From positions 2,170,001 to 2,234,000 of the forward strand of contig NZ_CP016450.1 in the NCBI RefSeq assembly GCF_001713395.1: a stretch of 64,000 nucleotides of DNA. The letters are read 5' to 3'. The notes beneath the pieces were generated by a model, which worked only from the letters and a program-made list of their open reading frames with translations, was not told the origin of the DNA and did not search any database. The position numbers and the translations under genes were made by a program. Shown here piece after piece: positions 53,471-62,161 of this stretch. Source of the stretch: Sinorhizobium sp. RAC02. Its GTDB lineage: Bacteria > Pseudomonadota > Alphaproteobacteria > Rhizobiales > Rhizobiaceae. Within the stretch, counting starts at the first letter, position 1. Each line of letters starts with the position of its first letter.

Positions 53471-54463
53471 ATGGCACGCACGATCACCGGAACCAATGGC
53501 GCAGACCGCATCGTCCAGGGCGGCAGCAGCGACAATATCGAACTGACCATCCGGGCGCTGGTCGGCGACGACACCATCATCCTCAACCGCACCGACGACT
53601 TCGGCGGCCGCAACAGCGTCGATGCGGGCGCGGGCAACGACAGTGTTGTCAACATGAAGGAGGATGGCAATGTCATCCTTCTCGGCGCCGGCAACGACAC
53701 CTATGTCGGCACGGGCTTCGGCTCCTTCTCCAGCGAACGCGCCGACCTCGTGCGGGCTGGCGACGGCAACGACAAGATCGTCGTCAGCACTTTCAAGAGT
53801 ACCTATCTCGGCGAGGCCGGCAATGACAGCTTCTTCTCCGTCGGCCAGCAGAACATCTTCAATGGCGGCAGCGGCGTCGATTCGATCAGCTTCCTGCCCC
53901 GCGACGACGATACGGTCTTGGGTGGCTCCGGCGTCGGTATCGACCTACAGCAAGGGCTCGCCCAGACAGCCGCCAACCGCTTCGAGACTCTGATCAGCAT
54001 CGAGAATGCGGAAGGCACCAATGCCGGCGACGCGCTGTTCGGCTCCAACGTCAATAACGTGCTCAGCGGCCTTGCCGGCGACGATTCGATTGCCGGCCGC
54101 GGCGGCAACGACGTGCTGGTCGGCGGCCTCGGCCACGATCTCCTGCAGGGCGATGGCGGCGCCGACCGCTTCGACTTCAACTTCCGCGCCGAATCGGCCG
54201 TCGGCGCCAACCGCGACGTCGTGCTCGACTTCAATCGCAGCCAGGGTGACCGGATCGACGTGCGCGACATCGACGCAAACACCACCCAAGCCGGCAACCA
54301 GGCCTTCACCTTCATCGGGGACAGCAATTTTTCGAGCAGCGCCGGCCAGCTTCGTTTCAAGGACGGCATCGTTTCCGGCGACATCACCGGCGACGGACGC
54401 GCCGATTTCCAGATCGGGGTGCAGGGCATCAGCGCTATGGTTGCGAGCGATTTCCTGCTCTAA
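53471..54463 (+). CDS. RTX-type calcium-binding repeat protein
   Basis: A 330-residue protein with RTX nonapeptide repeats: DAGAGNDSV, LLGAGNDTY, AGDGNDKI, LSGLAGDDSIAGRGGNDVLVGGLGHDLLQGDGGADRFDF. These GGxGxDxUx units bind calcium after export. No Sec signal; C-terminal region (ASDFLL) may carry a type I secretion signal. No ABC exporter or HlyD-type adaptor is encoded near it, so the export partner must be elsewhere. Start ATG at 53471 follows GAGGAGAG. Confidence 0.9.
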   Translation: MARTITGTNGADRIVQGGSSDNIELTIRALVGDDTIILNRTDDFGGRNSVDAGAGNDSVVNMKEDGNVILLGAGNDTYVGTGFGSFSSERADLVRAGDGNDKIVVSTFKSTYLGEAGNDSFFSVGQQNIFNGGSGVDSISFLPRDDDTVLGGSGVGIDLQQGLAQTAANRFETLISIENAEGTNAGDALFGSNVNNVLSGLAGDDSIAGRGGNDVLVGGLGHDLLQGDGGADRFDFNFRAESAVGANRDVVLDFNRSQGDRIDVRDIDANTTQAGNQAFTFIGDSNFSSSAGQLRFKDGIVSGDITGDGRADFQIGVQGISAMVASDFLL

Positions 54464-54493
54464 GACGTCGGTCGTCCGGCCGCCCTACGCCCG

Positions 54494-55027
54494 TCAAACC
54501 ACGACTTGCGCCCGCATGGCCTTCACCGCCCATGCGGGCACGATTTCCGCAACGAGCGTGCGCGAGCGTTTGCCCGCCGCGATATCGGCAAGCGCCATGC
54601 CGGTGCGTATGGACGCCAAAACCTGTTGCTTGGTGACGAGATAACCCTGCTCCAGCGGCGGGATTTTTCGGCCAACACGTTGGAAGAACGGCCGGCGATG
54701 GCTGCGCGAGCCGAGGAACCGCGCCGGGCCGGCATTGACCGAGACATGGTCGACGATCGCATCGACCCAACCCGTCATTGGCCGGGCACCAGGCTCCAGC
54801 AGCAGCAGCCAGTCGCCGCGGGCGGAGCGCATCACATCCTTGATATCCCAGCTCGTCAGGAAGCGGCAGCCCGCCGCATCCGCCACCATGGCGGAGCCGT
54901 CGCGCGAGCCGTGGTCGAGCACGATCACGTCGCGCACCACGCCCTCGACGGCGCCCGCGACCAGCGCGGACAATGTCTGCGCCAGTTCCGCCTCGTTGTC
55001 CCGGCATTCCATGATGATTGTCAGCAT
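54494..55027 (-). CDS. family 2 glycosyltransferase-like protein
   Basis: A 177-residue GT2-like protein: N-terminal MLTIIMECRDNEAELAQTLSAL, VIVLDHGSRDGSAMVADAAGC (the nucleotide-binding D-x-G-S-x-D-G motif), and ARGDWLLLLEPGARPMTGW. It is shorter than active GT2 enzymes and lacks a clear DxD and ED/QxxRW, so may be a truncated or non-catalytic form. ATG at 55027 has an overlapping site (AAGGGG adjacent). Convergent with the RTX gene. Confidence 0.75.
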   Translation of the reverse strand: MLTIIMECRDNEAELAQTLSALVAGAVEGVVRDVIVLDHGSRDGSAMVADAAGCRFLTSWDIKDVMRSARGDWLLLLEPGARPMTGWVDAIVDHVSVNAGPARFLGSRSHRRPFFQRVGRKIPPLEQGYLVTKQQVLASIRTGMALADIAAGKRSRTLVAEIVPAWAVKAMRAQVVV

Positions 55028-55201
55028 CCCCTTCAATACCGCAATGCAACATCGATTTCCACCGCACCTCGCCCGGCATCTCGCCGCATGGTTAGGCGGC
55101 ATGGTTAGCGCCGGGCGGAAATTTGTTCTTGCATTGTTCTCATTCCCGCGATAGGAATATAGTCACTGAAGCAGGGGCGGGATCGCCTCGCGGAGACAGC
55201 C

Positions 55202-56359
55202 ATGAACGATCTTGCTGACCTCAGGCAGGGTGCACTAGCGCCCGGCCACACGAAAGACGTTGCCGAAGCGCTGTTGACACAGACCGGCATGCGCATCGAA
55301 GTGGATCGCCGGCGCGGCCGCGGCGCCGGGCTGAATTTCACCGGCCGGTTCGAGCCTGTGACACGCGAAGGGTTCGACGACGGCTGGCAGACGCTGGAGG
55401 AATTGCCGCCCTTCCGCACGGAAGTCCAGATCGAGAAACCGCGCACCATCATCACCCGCAACGATTCACCCGACATCCCCTTCGACCGTTCGATCAATCC
55501 CTATCGCGGCTGCGAACACGGCTGCATCTACTGCTTTGCCCGGCCGTCGCATGCTTTCATGGGTCTTTCCGCCGGGCTCGATTTCGAGGCAAAGCTGTTC
55601 GCCAAGCCGGATGCGCCGAAGCTGTTGGAACGGGAGCTCTCCAAGCCGGGTTACAAGCCGCGCGTCATAGCCATCGGCACCAACACCGATCCCTACCAGC
55701 CGATCGAGAAGGAATGGCGCATCATGCGCCAGATCCTCGAGGTGCTGGACAAGGCCAATCACCCGGTTTCGATCGTCACCAAGTCGGCCATGGTCATGCG
55801 CGACATCGACATTCTCTCCCGCATGGCGGCGCGCGGCCTCGCCTGGGTCGGCATGTCTGTCACCACGCTCGACCGCAAGCTCGCCCGCACCATGGAACCG
55901 CGTGCTGCGACCCCGCCGCGCCGGCTGGAGACGATCCGCGCACTTTCCGAAGCCGGCATCCCGACCGCCATCATGATGGCGCCGATCATTCCCGGCCTCA
56001 ACGACCACGAAATCGAACGCGTGCTGGATTCGGGCAAGGCGGCCGGCGCGGTGGAGGCGAGCTACGTGCTGCTGCGCCTGCCGCTGGAGGTCAGCCCGCT
56101 CTTCCGCGACTGGCTGCTACGCAACTATCCGGATCGCTATCGCCACGTCATGTCGCTGGTGCGCTCCATGCGCGGTGGCAAGGATTACGACGCCGAGTTC
56201 GGCAAGCGCATGAAGGGCGCCGGCCCCTATGCCTGGCAGATCGCCCGGCGTTTCGAGATGGCAGGCAAGCGGCTGGGATTGACCCGCACCCGCCGCAGCC
56301 TCGCCAGCGACCAGTTCGTACCGCCGTCAGGCAGCGGGGTGCAACTGTCCTTGCTCTGA
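55202..56359 (+). CDS. PA0069-family radical SAM protein
   Basis: A 385-residue radical SAM enzyme. The Fe-S motif C-x3-C-x2-C reads CEHGCIYC within NPYRGCEHGCIYCFARPSH; SAM-binding IGTNTDPYQPIEK follows and VTKSAMVMRDID and APIIPGLNDHEIERVL further on. The family (PA0069, SPL-like) resembles spore photoproduct lyase relatives; reaction unknown. ATG at 55202 after GGAGACAGCC. Confidence 0.88.
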   Translation: MNDLADLRQGALAPGHTKDVAEALLTQTGMRIEVDRRRGRGAGLNFTGRFEPVTREGFDDGWQTLEELPPFRTEVQIEKPRTIITRNDSPDIPFDRSINPYRGCEHGCIYCFARPSHAFMGLSAGLDFEAKLFAKPDAPKLLERELSKPGYKPRVIAIGTNTDPYQPIEKEWRIMRQILEVLDKANHPVSIVTKSAMVMRDIDILSRMAARGLAWVGMSVTTLDRKLARTMEPRAATPPRRLETIRALSEAGIPTAIMMAPIIPGLNDHEIERVLDSGKAAGAVEASYVLLRLPLEVSPLFRDWLLRNYPDRYRHVMSLVRSMRGGKDYDAEFGKRMKGAGPYAWQIARRFEMAGKRLGLTRTRRSLASDQFVPPSGSGVQLSLL

Positions 56360-56630
56360 TGCTTGAGCGCAGGGCGGGGTTCGACCAGCTTCCCCGTTCG
56401 GCACCCTGACAAGACGGCCTGTCCCACGGCAAGTAAAGCCAAGGCCTGCATACCGCCAAAGCCGCGGCCATGGTTTGAAAATTCTGCGCAGCTTCCTTGG
56501 GCCGGACGGCTCGGGAAAAGGCGCCATCCTCTTCCGGTCCGTCTTCCCCGGGCGCACCGGTTGCTCCTCCGGCACTTGCCTCCTGCCGGAGGGCTTGCAG
56601 GGAATCGGACGGATGTGCGAGGCTCGCCGC

Positions 56631-57281
56631 ATGTCCCGTGTCGCATCCTCCGATTCCCGCCTTCTTTTCGACCTGCCCGAAGGGCCGGACTTCTCGATGG
56701 AGCTTGCTGCCCGCAAGCGCGGCCTCTGGCCGGTCGCCGGCACGGACGAGGCCGGCCGCGGGCCGCTCGCCGGGCCTGTGGTGGCCGCAGCGGTGGTGCT
56801 GGATCCGGAGAACATTCCAGACGGGCTTAATGATTCGAAACAGTTGAGCGCGGCAAAACGCGAATTCCTCTTCACGCTCATCATGCAATCGGCCTTCGTT
56901 TCGGTCGCCTCCAGCTGTTCACGCCGCATCGACGTCATCGATATCCGCAAGGCAAGCCTCGACGCCATGCGCCGCGCCGTCGCGGGTCTTGAGGTCAAGG
57001 CGCAACTCGTGCTCGCCGATGGTCGCGACGTGCCGCCCGGCCTCGCTTGCGAGGGCCGCGCCGTCGTCAAGGGCGACGCCCGCTCGCTCTCCATCGCCGC
57101 CGCTTCCATCGTCGCCAAGGTGATGCGCGACCGCATGATGGCCCGCGCCGAAGCCACCTTCCCCGGCTACGGCTTCGCCCTCCACGCCGGCTACGCTACC
57201 CAGGTCCACCGCGATGCCATCGAATCCATCGGCCCCTGCCGCCTGCACCGCATGAGTTTCCGCCCGCTCCGGCAGGAGTGA
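56631..57281 (+). CDS. rnhB: ribonuclease HII
   Basis: A 216-residue endonuclease that removes ribonucleotides and RNA primers from DNA:RNA hybrids. Active site [19 protein letters not shown] (Asp-Glu), [15 protein letters not shown] and [16 protein letters not shown] (catalytic Asp) are all present. ATG at 56631 follows GAGG; an earlier ATG at 56613 is possible. It lies 271 bases after the radical SAM gene; I see no feature in that gap. Confidence 0.95.
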   Translation: MSRVASSDSRLLFDLPEGPDFSMELAARKRGLWPVAGTDEAGRGPLAGPVVAAAVVLDPENIPDGLNDSKQLSAAKREFLFTLIMQSAFVSVASSCSRRIDVIDIRKASLDAMRRAVAGLEVKAQLVLADGRDVPPGLACEGRAVVKGDARSLSIAAASIVAKVMRDRMMARAEATFPGYGFALHAGYATQVHRDAIESIGPCRLHRMSFRPLRQE

Positions 57282-57300
57282 CGTTGAGAAACCGTCAGCT

Positions 57301-57996
57301 TTAGGATCGACCTTCGGGTGTTGTCCGCTTCGTCATCCATTTCGCCATAAGCTGGCCGCTGCCGGCGGAAAAGTGCGTATCGAGGACCGCCGATTTCACG
57401 ATGCGATCGGCCCGGAAATGCCGATAGTCCCCGCGCAGTTCACACCACGCCGCAATCAGCGTGACATCGACATAGTAAACCGTGGCGACCGGCCAGATCG
57501 TGCGCTGCGTACGGCGATTTTGCTCATCTCGATAGGTGATTCGGATTTTCCGGCAGTCACGGATTGCGTTGCGGACGTCGAGCAACTCAATCCCTTCTGG
57601 CCGAACCGTATCACCTTCAGACACGAAAAACCGGGGCGAGAGCAAATAGCTGCGAAGATCTCCCGGGATCGTGTGCTGGAGTTTGCTCAGCACGCTTTCG
57701 GCGGCGTCCTGCAGTTTGCGGTCGCGAATGCGGTGGACCAGATGAGCGCCGAGCGTAATGGCCTCCACTTCCTCTACCGTGAACATCAAGGGCGGCAGGT
57801 CGAAGCCTCTGCGCAGCAGATAGCCGAGACCGGGTGCACCTTCGATCGGGATACGCCGCGCCTGCAAGGTGGCGATGTCGCGATAGATGGTGCGCGTCGT
57901 CACCTCCAGCCGCTCGGCCAGCGCGGCAGCCGTCGTCGGCTGCGACGTTCCGCGCAGTGCCTGGATGATGTCGAACAGGCGGTCGGCGCGGCGCAT
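57301..57996 (-). CDS. YafY-type regulator (HTH + WYL)
   Basis: A 231-residue transcription factor: HTH_11-like N-terminal domain (RLFDIIQALRGTSQPTTAAALAERLEVTTRTIYRDIATLQARRIPIEG) and a C-terminal WYL-type region (PPLMFTVEEVEAITLGAHLV; ..IRITYRDEQNRRTQRTIWPVATVYYVDVTLIAAWCELRGDYRHFRADRI). Divergent from the DMT gene; operator in the 81-base gap. WYL regulators sense nucleic-acid or stress signals, but YafY members mostly control nearby transporters. Confidence 0.9.
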   Translation of the reverse strand: MRRADRLFDIIQALRGTSQPTTAAALAERLEVTTRTIYRDIATLQARRIPIEGAPGLGYLLRRGFDLPPLMFTVEEVEAITLGAHLVHRIRDRKLQDAAESVLSKLQHTIPGDLRSYLLSPRFFVSEGDTVRPEGIELLDVRNAIRDCRKIRITYRDEQNRRTQRTIWPVATVYYVDVTLIAAWCELRGDYRHFRADRIVKSAVLDTHFSAGSGQLMAKWMTKRTTPEGRS

Positions 57997-58016
57997 GGTC
58001 AGAGCTCCTCAACACC

Positions 58017-58036
58017 ACTGACAAAACGGTGTCAGT
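58017..58036. promoter_or_regulatory. operator ACTGACA-N6-TGTCAGT
   Basis: Perfect 7-base inverted repeat in the divergent gap between the YafY-type gene (start 57996) and the DMT exporter gene (start 58078), about 20 and 42 bases from the two starts. Its ACTGACA half-site is the type seen at YafY-like regulators (recalled, not checked). Confidence 0.75.
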
Positions 58037-58077
58037 AGCATCGGTCTATAGAGCATCCAAAGCAAGGGAGGGACAGG

Positions 58078-58974
58078 ATGCAGGACGACCAAAACAGAGG
58101 ACTGGGCACCGTGTTGATCATCGGCTCGGCGGTTGCCTACAGCTTGTCGGGTTATTTCACCAGGCTCATCCCGTTGGACGTATGGACGATCCTGTTCTGG
58201 CGCGGACTGTTCGGCGGCCTCACCATCGCGGTCTTTATTGCCTGGCACCATCGGCACGGCCTGTGGGGCGTGGTCCGGGCCGTGGGCATGCCAGGTCTCT
58301 GGGTGACGGTCCTGTCCACCGTCGCGACGATCTGCTTCATCAGCGCGCTTCGCCTCGCTCCGGTCGCCGATGTGATGGCGATCCATGCGGCCATCCCCTT
58401 CATGACGGCCGTCCTGGCGCTCGTCTTCACGGGCGAGCGGGAAGGCTGGAGCACATGGGGAGCGAGTGTCGCCGCCCTGATCGGCGTGATGATCATCGTC
58501 AACCCACAGGCGTCGGGCGGGCACCTGGCGGGCTACGCCTTCGCCGCGACGATGGCACTGTCCTATGCGGCCATGATGGTGATCATCCGCAAGAACCGGC
58601 ACGTCTCGATGCTGCCCGCAGCCTGTCTCTCGGCCTTGCTTTGCGCGCTCGTGGCTTTGCCGTTCGGGCGGCCTATGGCTGTCTCGACGACGGTGATGAT
58701 CGACCTGATGCTGTTCGGGACCGTGCAGTTCGGCCTTGGTCTCTTGCTGATGACGGTCGGCACGCGGTTGATCTCGGCCACCCGTTCGGCCCTCATTGGC
58801 AGCATGGAAAATCCGCTCGCACCGCTATGGGTGTGGCTCGCCTTTGGGGAGCAACCGCTAACCGCCACCTGGATCGGCGGCGGCCTGGTGATGGCGGCGG
58901 TGATCTTCGACGTTCTCTTGAAATCAAGGCATAGGCGGCGCGCCATTGCATCAACCAGCATGACGGAGGCGTAG
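58078..58974 (+). CDS. DMT superfamily (EamA) transporter
   Basis: A 298-residue inner-membrane protein with ten hydrophobic helices in two EamA halves: LGTVLIIGSAVAYSLSGYFTR, GMPGLWVTVLSTVATICFISAL, GASVAALIGVMIIVN; second half LAGYAFAATMALSYAAMMVIIR, ALIGSMENPLAPLWVWLAFGEQP, and IGGGLVMAAVIFDVLL. EamA proteins export metabolites such as amino acids; substrate unknown. Its divergent YafY-type regulator probably controls it. Followed by a shared terminator with the atp operon. Confidence 0.92.
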   Translation: MQDDQNRGLGTVLIIGSAVAYSLSGYFTRLIPLDVWTILFWRGLFGGLTIAVFIAWHHRHGLWGVVRAVGMPGLWVTVLSTVATICFISALRLAPVADVMAIHAAIPFMTAVLALVFTGEREGWSTWGASVAALIGVMIIVNPQASGGHLAGYAFAATMALSYAAMMVIIRKNRHVSMLPAACLSALLCALVALPFGRPMAVSTTVMIDLMLFGTVQFGLGLLLMTVGTRLISATRSALIGSMENPLAPLWVWLAFGEQPLTATWIGGGLVMAAVIFDVLLKSRHRRRAIASTSMTEA

Positions 58975-58991
58975 TGGCAGGCGCAAACAGC

Positions 58992-59021
58992 AAAAAGGCC
59001 GGCATTGCTGCCGGCCTTTTT
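58992..59021. terminator. bidirectional rho-independent terminator
   Basis: Perfect 13-bp stem AAAAAGGCCGGCA / TGCCGGCCTTTTT with a TTGC loop. It sits between the convergent DMT gene (ends 58974) and atpF (ends 59043) and has T-runs on both strands. Confidence 0.92.
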
Positions 59022-59042
59022 AAATCACGCTCTGCAAGACCC

Positions 59043-59528
59043 TCAGTTGAGGCGGGTCTTTACTTCGCTGATGGCGTTGTCGAACAGCGACTTGCCGGTG
59101 GCGGCATCGGCCTTGGCGGCGATGACCTTCTCGGCGGCTGCGACTGCGAGGTCGACGGCAGCGGCGCGAACGGCGTTGATCGCGTCGGCTTCCGCCTGCT
59201 TGATCTTCTGCTCGGAGAGCGCCGTGCGGCGGGTGACGTATTCCTCGGTCTTCTGCTTGGCTTCCGCGGTCAGCAGGCTCGCCTCGCGCTCAGCGGCGGC
59301 GACGATGCTGGCGGCTTCCGCCTCGGCATCCTTGCGCTTGCGCTGGTACTCGGCGAGCAGGTGCTGGGCTTCCTCACGAAGACGCTTGGCTTCCGCCAGC
59401 TCGTTCTGGATCTTTTCAGCGCGGGCGTCGAGGCCCTTGGCCATCATGCCCGGAACCTTGAGGTAGGCGATGAGGGCCAGGAACAGGATGAGGCCGACAA
59501 AGGCATAGAATGTTGCGTCGAATGCCAT
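59043..59528 (-). CDS. atpF: ATP synthase F0 subunit b
   Basis: A 161-residue peripheral-stalk subunit: one N-terminal TM (ATFYAFVGLILFLALIAYLKV) and a long alpha-helical charged stalk with AEAKRLREEAQHLLAEYQRKRKDAEAEAAS. It pairs with the b' subunit encoded just upstream. Gap to b' is 10 bases. Last gene of the atpI-B-E-F'-F operon. Confidence 0.94.
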   Translation of the reverse strand: MAFDATFYAFVGLILFLALIAYLKVPGMMAKGLDARAEKIQNELAEAKRLREEAQHLLAEYQRKRKDAEAEAASIVAAAEREASLLTAEAKQKTEEYVTRRTALSEQKIKQAEADAINAVRAAAVDLAVAAAEKVIAAKADAATGKSLFDNAISEVKTRLN

Positions 59529-59538
59529 GGTGCGCTCC

Positions 59539-60192
59539 TTACTTGCCTGCGGCCGATTTGACGGCCGAAGCGACTTCGGCCTTGGTGGCCTTGGCGCCGA
59601 TCAGCTGCTCGACGACGGCTGCCGTGGTTTCCTCGGCAATCGTGCCGACATCGGCAAGCGCCTTGGCCTTGATCTCGGCGATGCGGGTTTCGGCACCGGC
59701 GATCTTGTCCTGCAAGGAGGCTTCGATCTTGGCGCGTTCGGCGTCGGCGCGGGCCTTGGCTTCGTCGCGGGCGGTCGAAGCGATCGCGTTGCCCTTGGTG
59801 CGGGCGCTCGCAAGCTCCTGCTCGTAGGACGCAATCGCGGCATCCGCTTCGGCCTTCAGGCGCGACGCTTCGTCGAGATCCTGAGCGATGCGGTCATGAC
59901 GGGTCTCAAGGATGCCGCCGATGCGCGGAATGACAACCTTCGACATGAGAAGATAGAAAAGACCGAAGGTGATCGCGAGCCACAGGAGCTGCGATGCGAA
60001 CGTGGTCTGGTCGAACGGCGGGAAGACGCCGGAACCGGCTTCTTCGCCATGGGCAACACCCGTTTCGGTGTGCACTTCGCCTGCCGGCTGAGCCGCATGC
60101 GTATCCGCAGGGGTCTCATGCGTTGTCGCAGGAGTTTCCGCCTGGGCGATTTCGAAAGGGGTGGACTCGGCCGACGCCAAGGTCACAGACAT
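59539..60192 (-). CDS. atpG: ATP synthase F0 subunit b'
   Basis: A 217-residue b' subunit with an unusual long N-terminal extension (about 55 residues, Thr/Ala/Glu/His-rich) before the TM ([21 protein letters not shown]), then the stalk ([24 protein letters not shown]). Alphaproteobacterial F0 has two different b-type subunits, and this is the diverged one (sometimes atpX or atpF2). Start ATG at 60192. Confidence 0.93.
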   Translation of the reverse strand: MSVTLASAESTPFEIAQAETPATTHETPADTHAAQPAGEVHTETGVAHGEEAGSGVFPPFDQTTFASQLLWLAITFGLFYLLMSKVVIPRIGGILETRHDRIAQDLDEASRLKAEADAAIASYEQELASARTKGNAIASTARDEAKARADAERAKIEASLQDKIAGAETRIAEIKAKALADVGTIAEETTAAVVEQLIGAKATKAEVASAVKSAAGK

Positions 60193-60238
60193 GCTGACCT
60201 CCAGGGGGCATTCTCAAATCTTGTACGAAACGTACGAT

Positions 60239-60266
60239 GGACCACGGCCCTTGCGGGCCATGGTCC
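60239..60266 (-). other. intercistronic hairpin after atpE
   Basis: GGACCACGGCCC (60239-60250), TTGC loop, GGGCCATGGTCC (60255-60266): twelve-pair stem with one mismatch (G-U). It lies between atpE (ends 60282) and atpG (start 60192). There is no T-run. An mRNA-stabilising or processing role, helping to give the high c-subunit stoichiometry, is plausible. Confidence 0.6.
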
Positions 60267-60281
60267 AGTCCTCAGCCGGTA

Positions 60282-60509
60282 TTAGACGGCGAAGAGGAGG
60301 AGGAGAGCGATGAGCAGCGAGAAGATGCCCAGAGCTTCCGTAACGGCGAAGCCGAATACGAGACGGCCGAACTGGCTGTCAGCAGCAGACGGATTGCGCA
60401 GAGCGCCGGCAAGGTAGCTGCCGAAGATGTTGCCGAGGCCGAGAGCCGTGCCGGCGAGACCGAACGTGGCAAGACCTGCGCCGATGAACTTTGCTGCTTC
60501 CGCTTCCAT
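60282..60509 (-). CDS. atpE: ATP synthase F0 subunit c
   Basis: A 75-residue proteolipid: two TM helices, [26 protein letters not shown] (with GxGxGxG-type glycines) and [22 protein letters not shown], with a polar loop RNPSAADSQ. The proton-carrying carboxylate is the Glu in TEALG. ATG at 60509 with a GGAG site. Hairpin after its stop. Confidence 0.97.
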   Translation of the reverse strand: MEAEAAKFIGAGLATFGLAGTALGLGNIFGSYLAGALRNPSAADSQFGRLVFGFAVTEALGIFSLLIALLLLFAV

Positions 60510-60575
60510 GTTGAACTCCTTGAATGGGATGTTGCGGCTTATGAGCGGCGCCCGAGGGCGCCAACGACTGTTTCC

Positions 60576-61328
60576 TTAGTGACCACCCGGATGCACGGCA
60601 TCGTTGAGGTACATGCATGTCAGAACTGCGAAGACATAGGCCTGCAGGAACGACACGAGGAATTCGAGACCGGTCAGGGCGACGGTCATGAGGAGGGGCA
60701 GGATCGAACCGACCACACCGACGGCGCCGAGGGCGCTGAGCGAGGTGACGAAGCCGGCGAAGACCTTGAGCGTGATGTGACCCGCCAGCATATTGGCGAA
60801 AAGACGGATCGAGAGGCTGATCGGACGCGAGAGAAACGAGATGACCTCGATCGTGACGACCAGCGGAAGAAGCATGCCGGGAACGCCGGACGGCACGAAG
60901 AGCTTGAGGAAGCCGAAACCGTGCTTGTAGAAACCGTAGACCACGACCGTGCCGATGACGAGCATGGCGAGTGCGAAGGTGACGATGATCTGGCTGGTGA
61001 CGGTGAAGAAGTACGGCACCATGCCGAGCATGTTGGCGGTCAGCACGAACATGAAGAGCGAGAAGACGAACGGGAAGAACTTCATCCCGTGGCTGCCCGC
61101 CCCTTCCCGGAGCATCGAGGCGATGAACTCATAGGACATTTCAGAAACCGACTGCATGCGGCTCGGAACGAGGCCGCGCTGGCCGGTCGTGAAGTAGAGG
61201 AAGCCGATGCCGGCGGCCACGGTGGCGACCATGAACAGCGAAGCGTTGGTGAACGAGAAATCGATGCCACCGATTTCGATCGGAACAATCTTGTTGACCA
61301 GGAACTGATGGGTCGGATCGTTTGACAC
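60576..61328 (-). CDS. atpB: ATP synthase F0 subunit a
   Basis: A 250-residue membrane subunit of the proton channel. GTG start (61328) preceded by GAGAGA. Landmarks: [19 protein letters not shown] (essential Arg), [27 protein letters not shown] (read in part) and several TM segments. First large gene of the F0 operon after atpI. Confidence 0.96.
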   Translation of the reverse strand: MSNDPTHQFLVNKIVPIEIGGIDFSFTNASLFMVATVAAGIGFLYFTTGQRGLVPSRMQSVSEMSYEFIASMLREGAGSHGMKFFPFVFSLFMFVLTANMLGMVPYFFTVTSQIIVTFALAMLVIGTVVVYGFYKHGFGFLKLFVPSGVPGMLLPLVVTIEVISFLSRPISLSIRLFANMLAGHITLKVFAGFVTSLSALGAVGVVGSILPLLMTVALTGLEFLVSFLQAYVFAVLTCMYLNDAVHPGGH

Positions 61329-61426
61329 CGCGTATCTCTCTCGCTTGCCCGCCTTGCGGCGGAAGTCACCCCTGGAGCCTATCCATTTTTCTTCGAAAAA
61401 CGAAAAGGCTCTATCTCATTATTCCG

Positions 61427-61474
61427 CACAATTCCGATGATAACCGCTACGCGCTTTTCCCGGTCTTGCTTGCC
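61427..61474. repeat. degenerate interspersed palindrome, copy F
   Basis: GCACAATTCCGATGATAACCGC..GCGCTTTTCCCGG..TTGCTT between atpI and atpB: a weak copy of the family seen at 22520, 23801, 32490 and 63620. Confidence 0.5.
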
Positions 61475-61485
61475 GAACAGTCCCC

Positions 61486-61881
61486 TCAGGCACCGTCCTT
61501 CGTCTTGGTTTCGTCCCGTCCGCCTGCGGCCTTGCCGGGCTCACGGCCGGCCAGCCTGTCGACGGGATGGGGCGATGCCACCATGCCAGCCGCGCGCATG
61601 ACGTTCAGAACGCCGGCACAGAAGCCAAGGAGCAGAAGAATGATCATCCCCCACGGCCGTGTACCCGCAAAATGGTCCAAAAGATAGCCCAGAAGCGCCC
61701 CGACAATGACGGCCGCGACGAACTCGCTCGAGAGCTTCATGGCAACCGCGTAGCCCTTGCGGCTTTCGGATGCCCGTGCCTCGGCGGCTGCTTCCGCCCC
61801 GTCGTCCTTGCGCCGTTCCGCGAGTTCCGCGTCCAGGCGTTTCAGCCGGTCTTCCAGACTTTCCTTTTGCTGATCGGTCAT
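61486..61881 (-). CDS. atpI: AtpI/AtpZ-like ATP synthase assembly protein
   Basis: A 131-residue protein with a charged N-terminus (DQQKESLEDRLKRLDAELAERRK) and two TM segments with a GxxLGYLLDHFAGTRPWGMIILLLLGFCAGVLNV-type core; it is the usual first gene of alphaproteobacterial atp operons. It helps c-ring assembly. Start ATG at 61881 preceded by GAGGAGC; a longer frame to 61932 is less likely. Confidence 0.88.
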   Translation of the reverse strand: MTDQQKESLEDRLKRLDAELAERRKDDGAEAAAEARASESRKGYAVAMKLSSEFVAAVIVGALLGYLLDHFAGTRPWGMIILLLLGFCAGVLNVMRAAGMVASPHPVDRLAGREPGKAAGGRDETKTKDGA

Positions 61882-62161
61882 GGCACGCTCCTCGCTCGCT
61901 TTCCCGCGAAGCTTTCGCCCCATTGCGGACATATTGAAGGCTAGGATTCAAGCCATATCCGACCCCTTTCGAAGTCGGCCGCAACATAGTTTTAGGTGCC
62001 AGCATAGTCAAGGCATGGCGGAGCTTTGTGCCGCACCAAATATATTGAGATATATCAATAGATTATGAGGATTCCCACCGTGGCCGCGACAGATCGCCCC
62101 GGGAATCGGGCACGCCGTGGCACAGACTCAGCAAGCCCCGGCCGGCGTCAGACGAAAGCCA

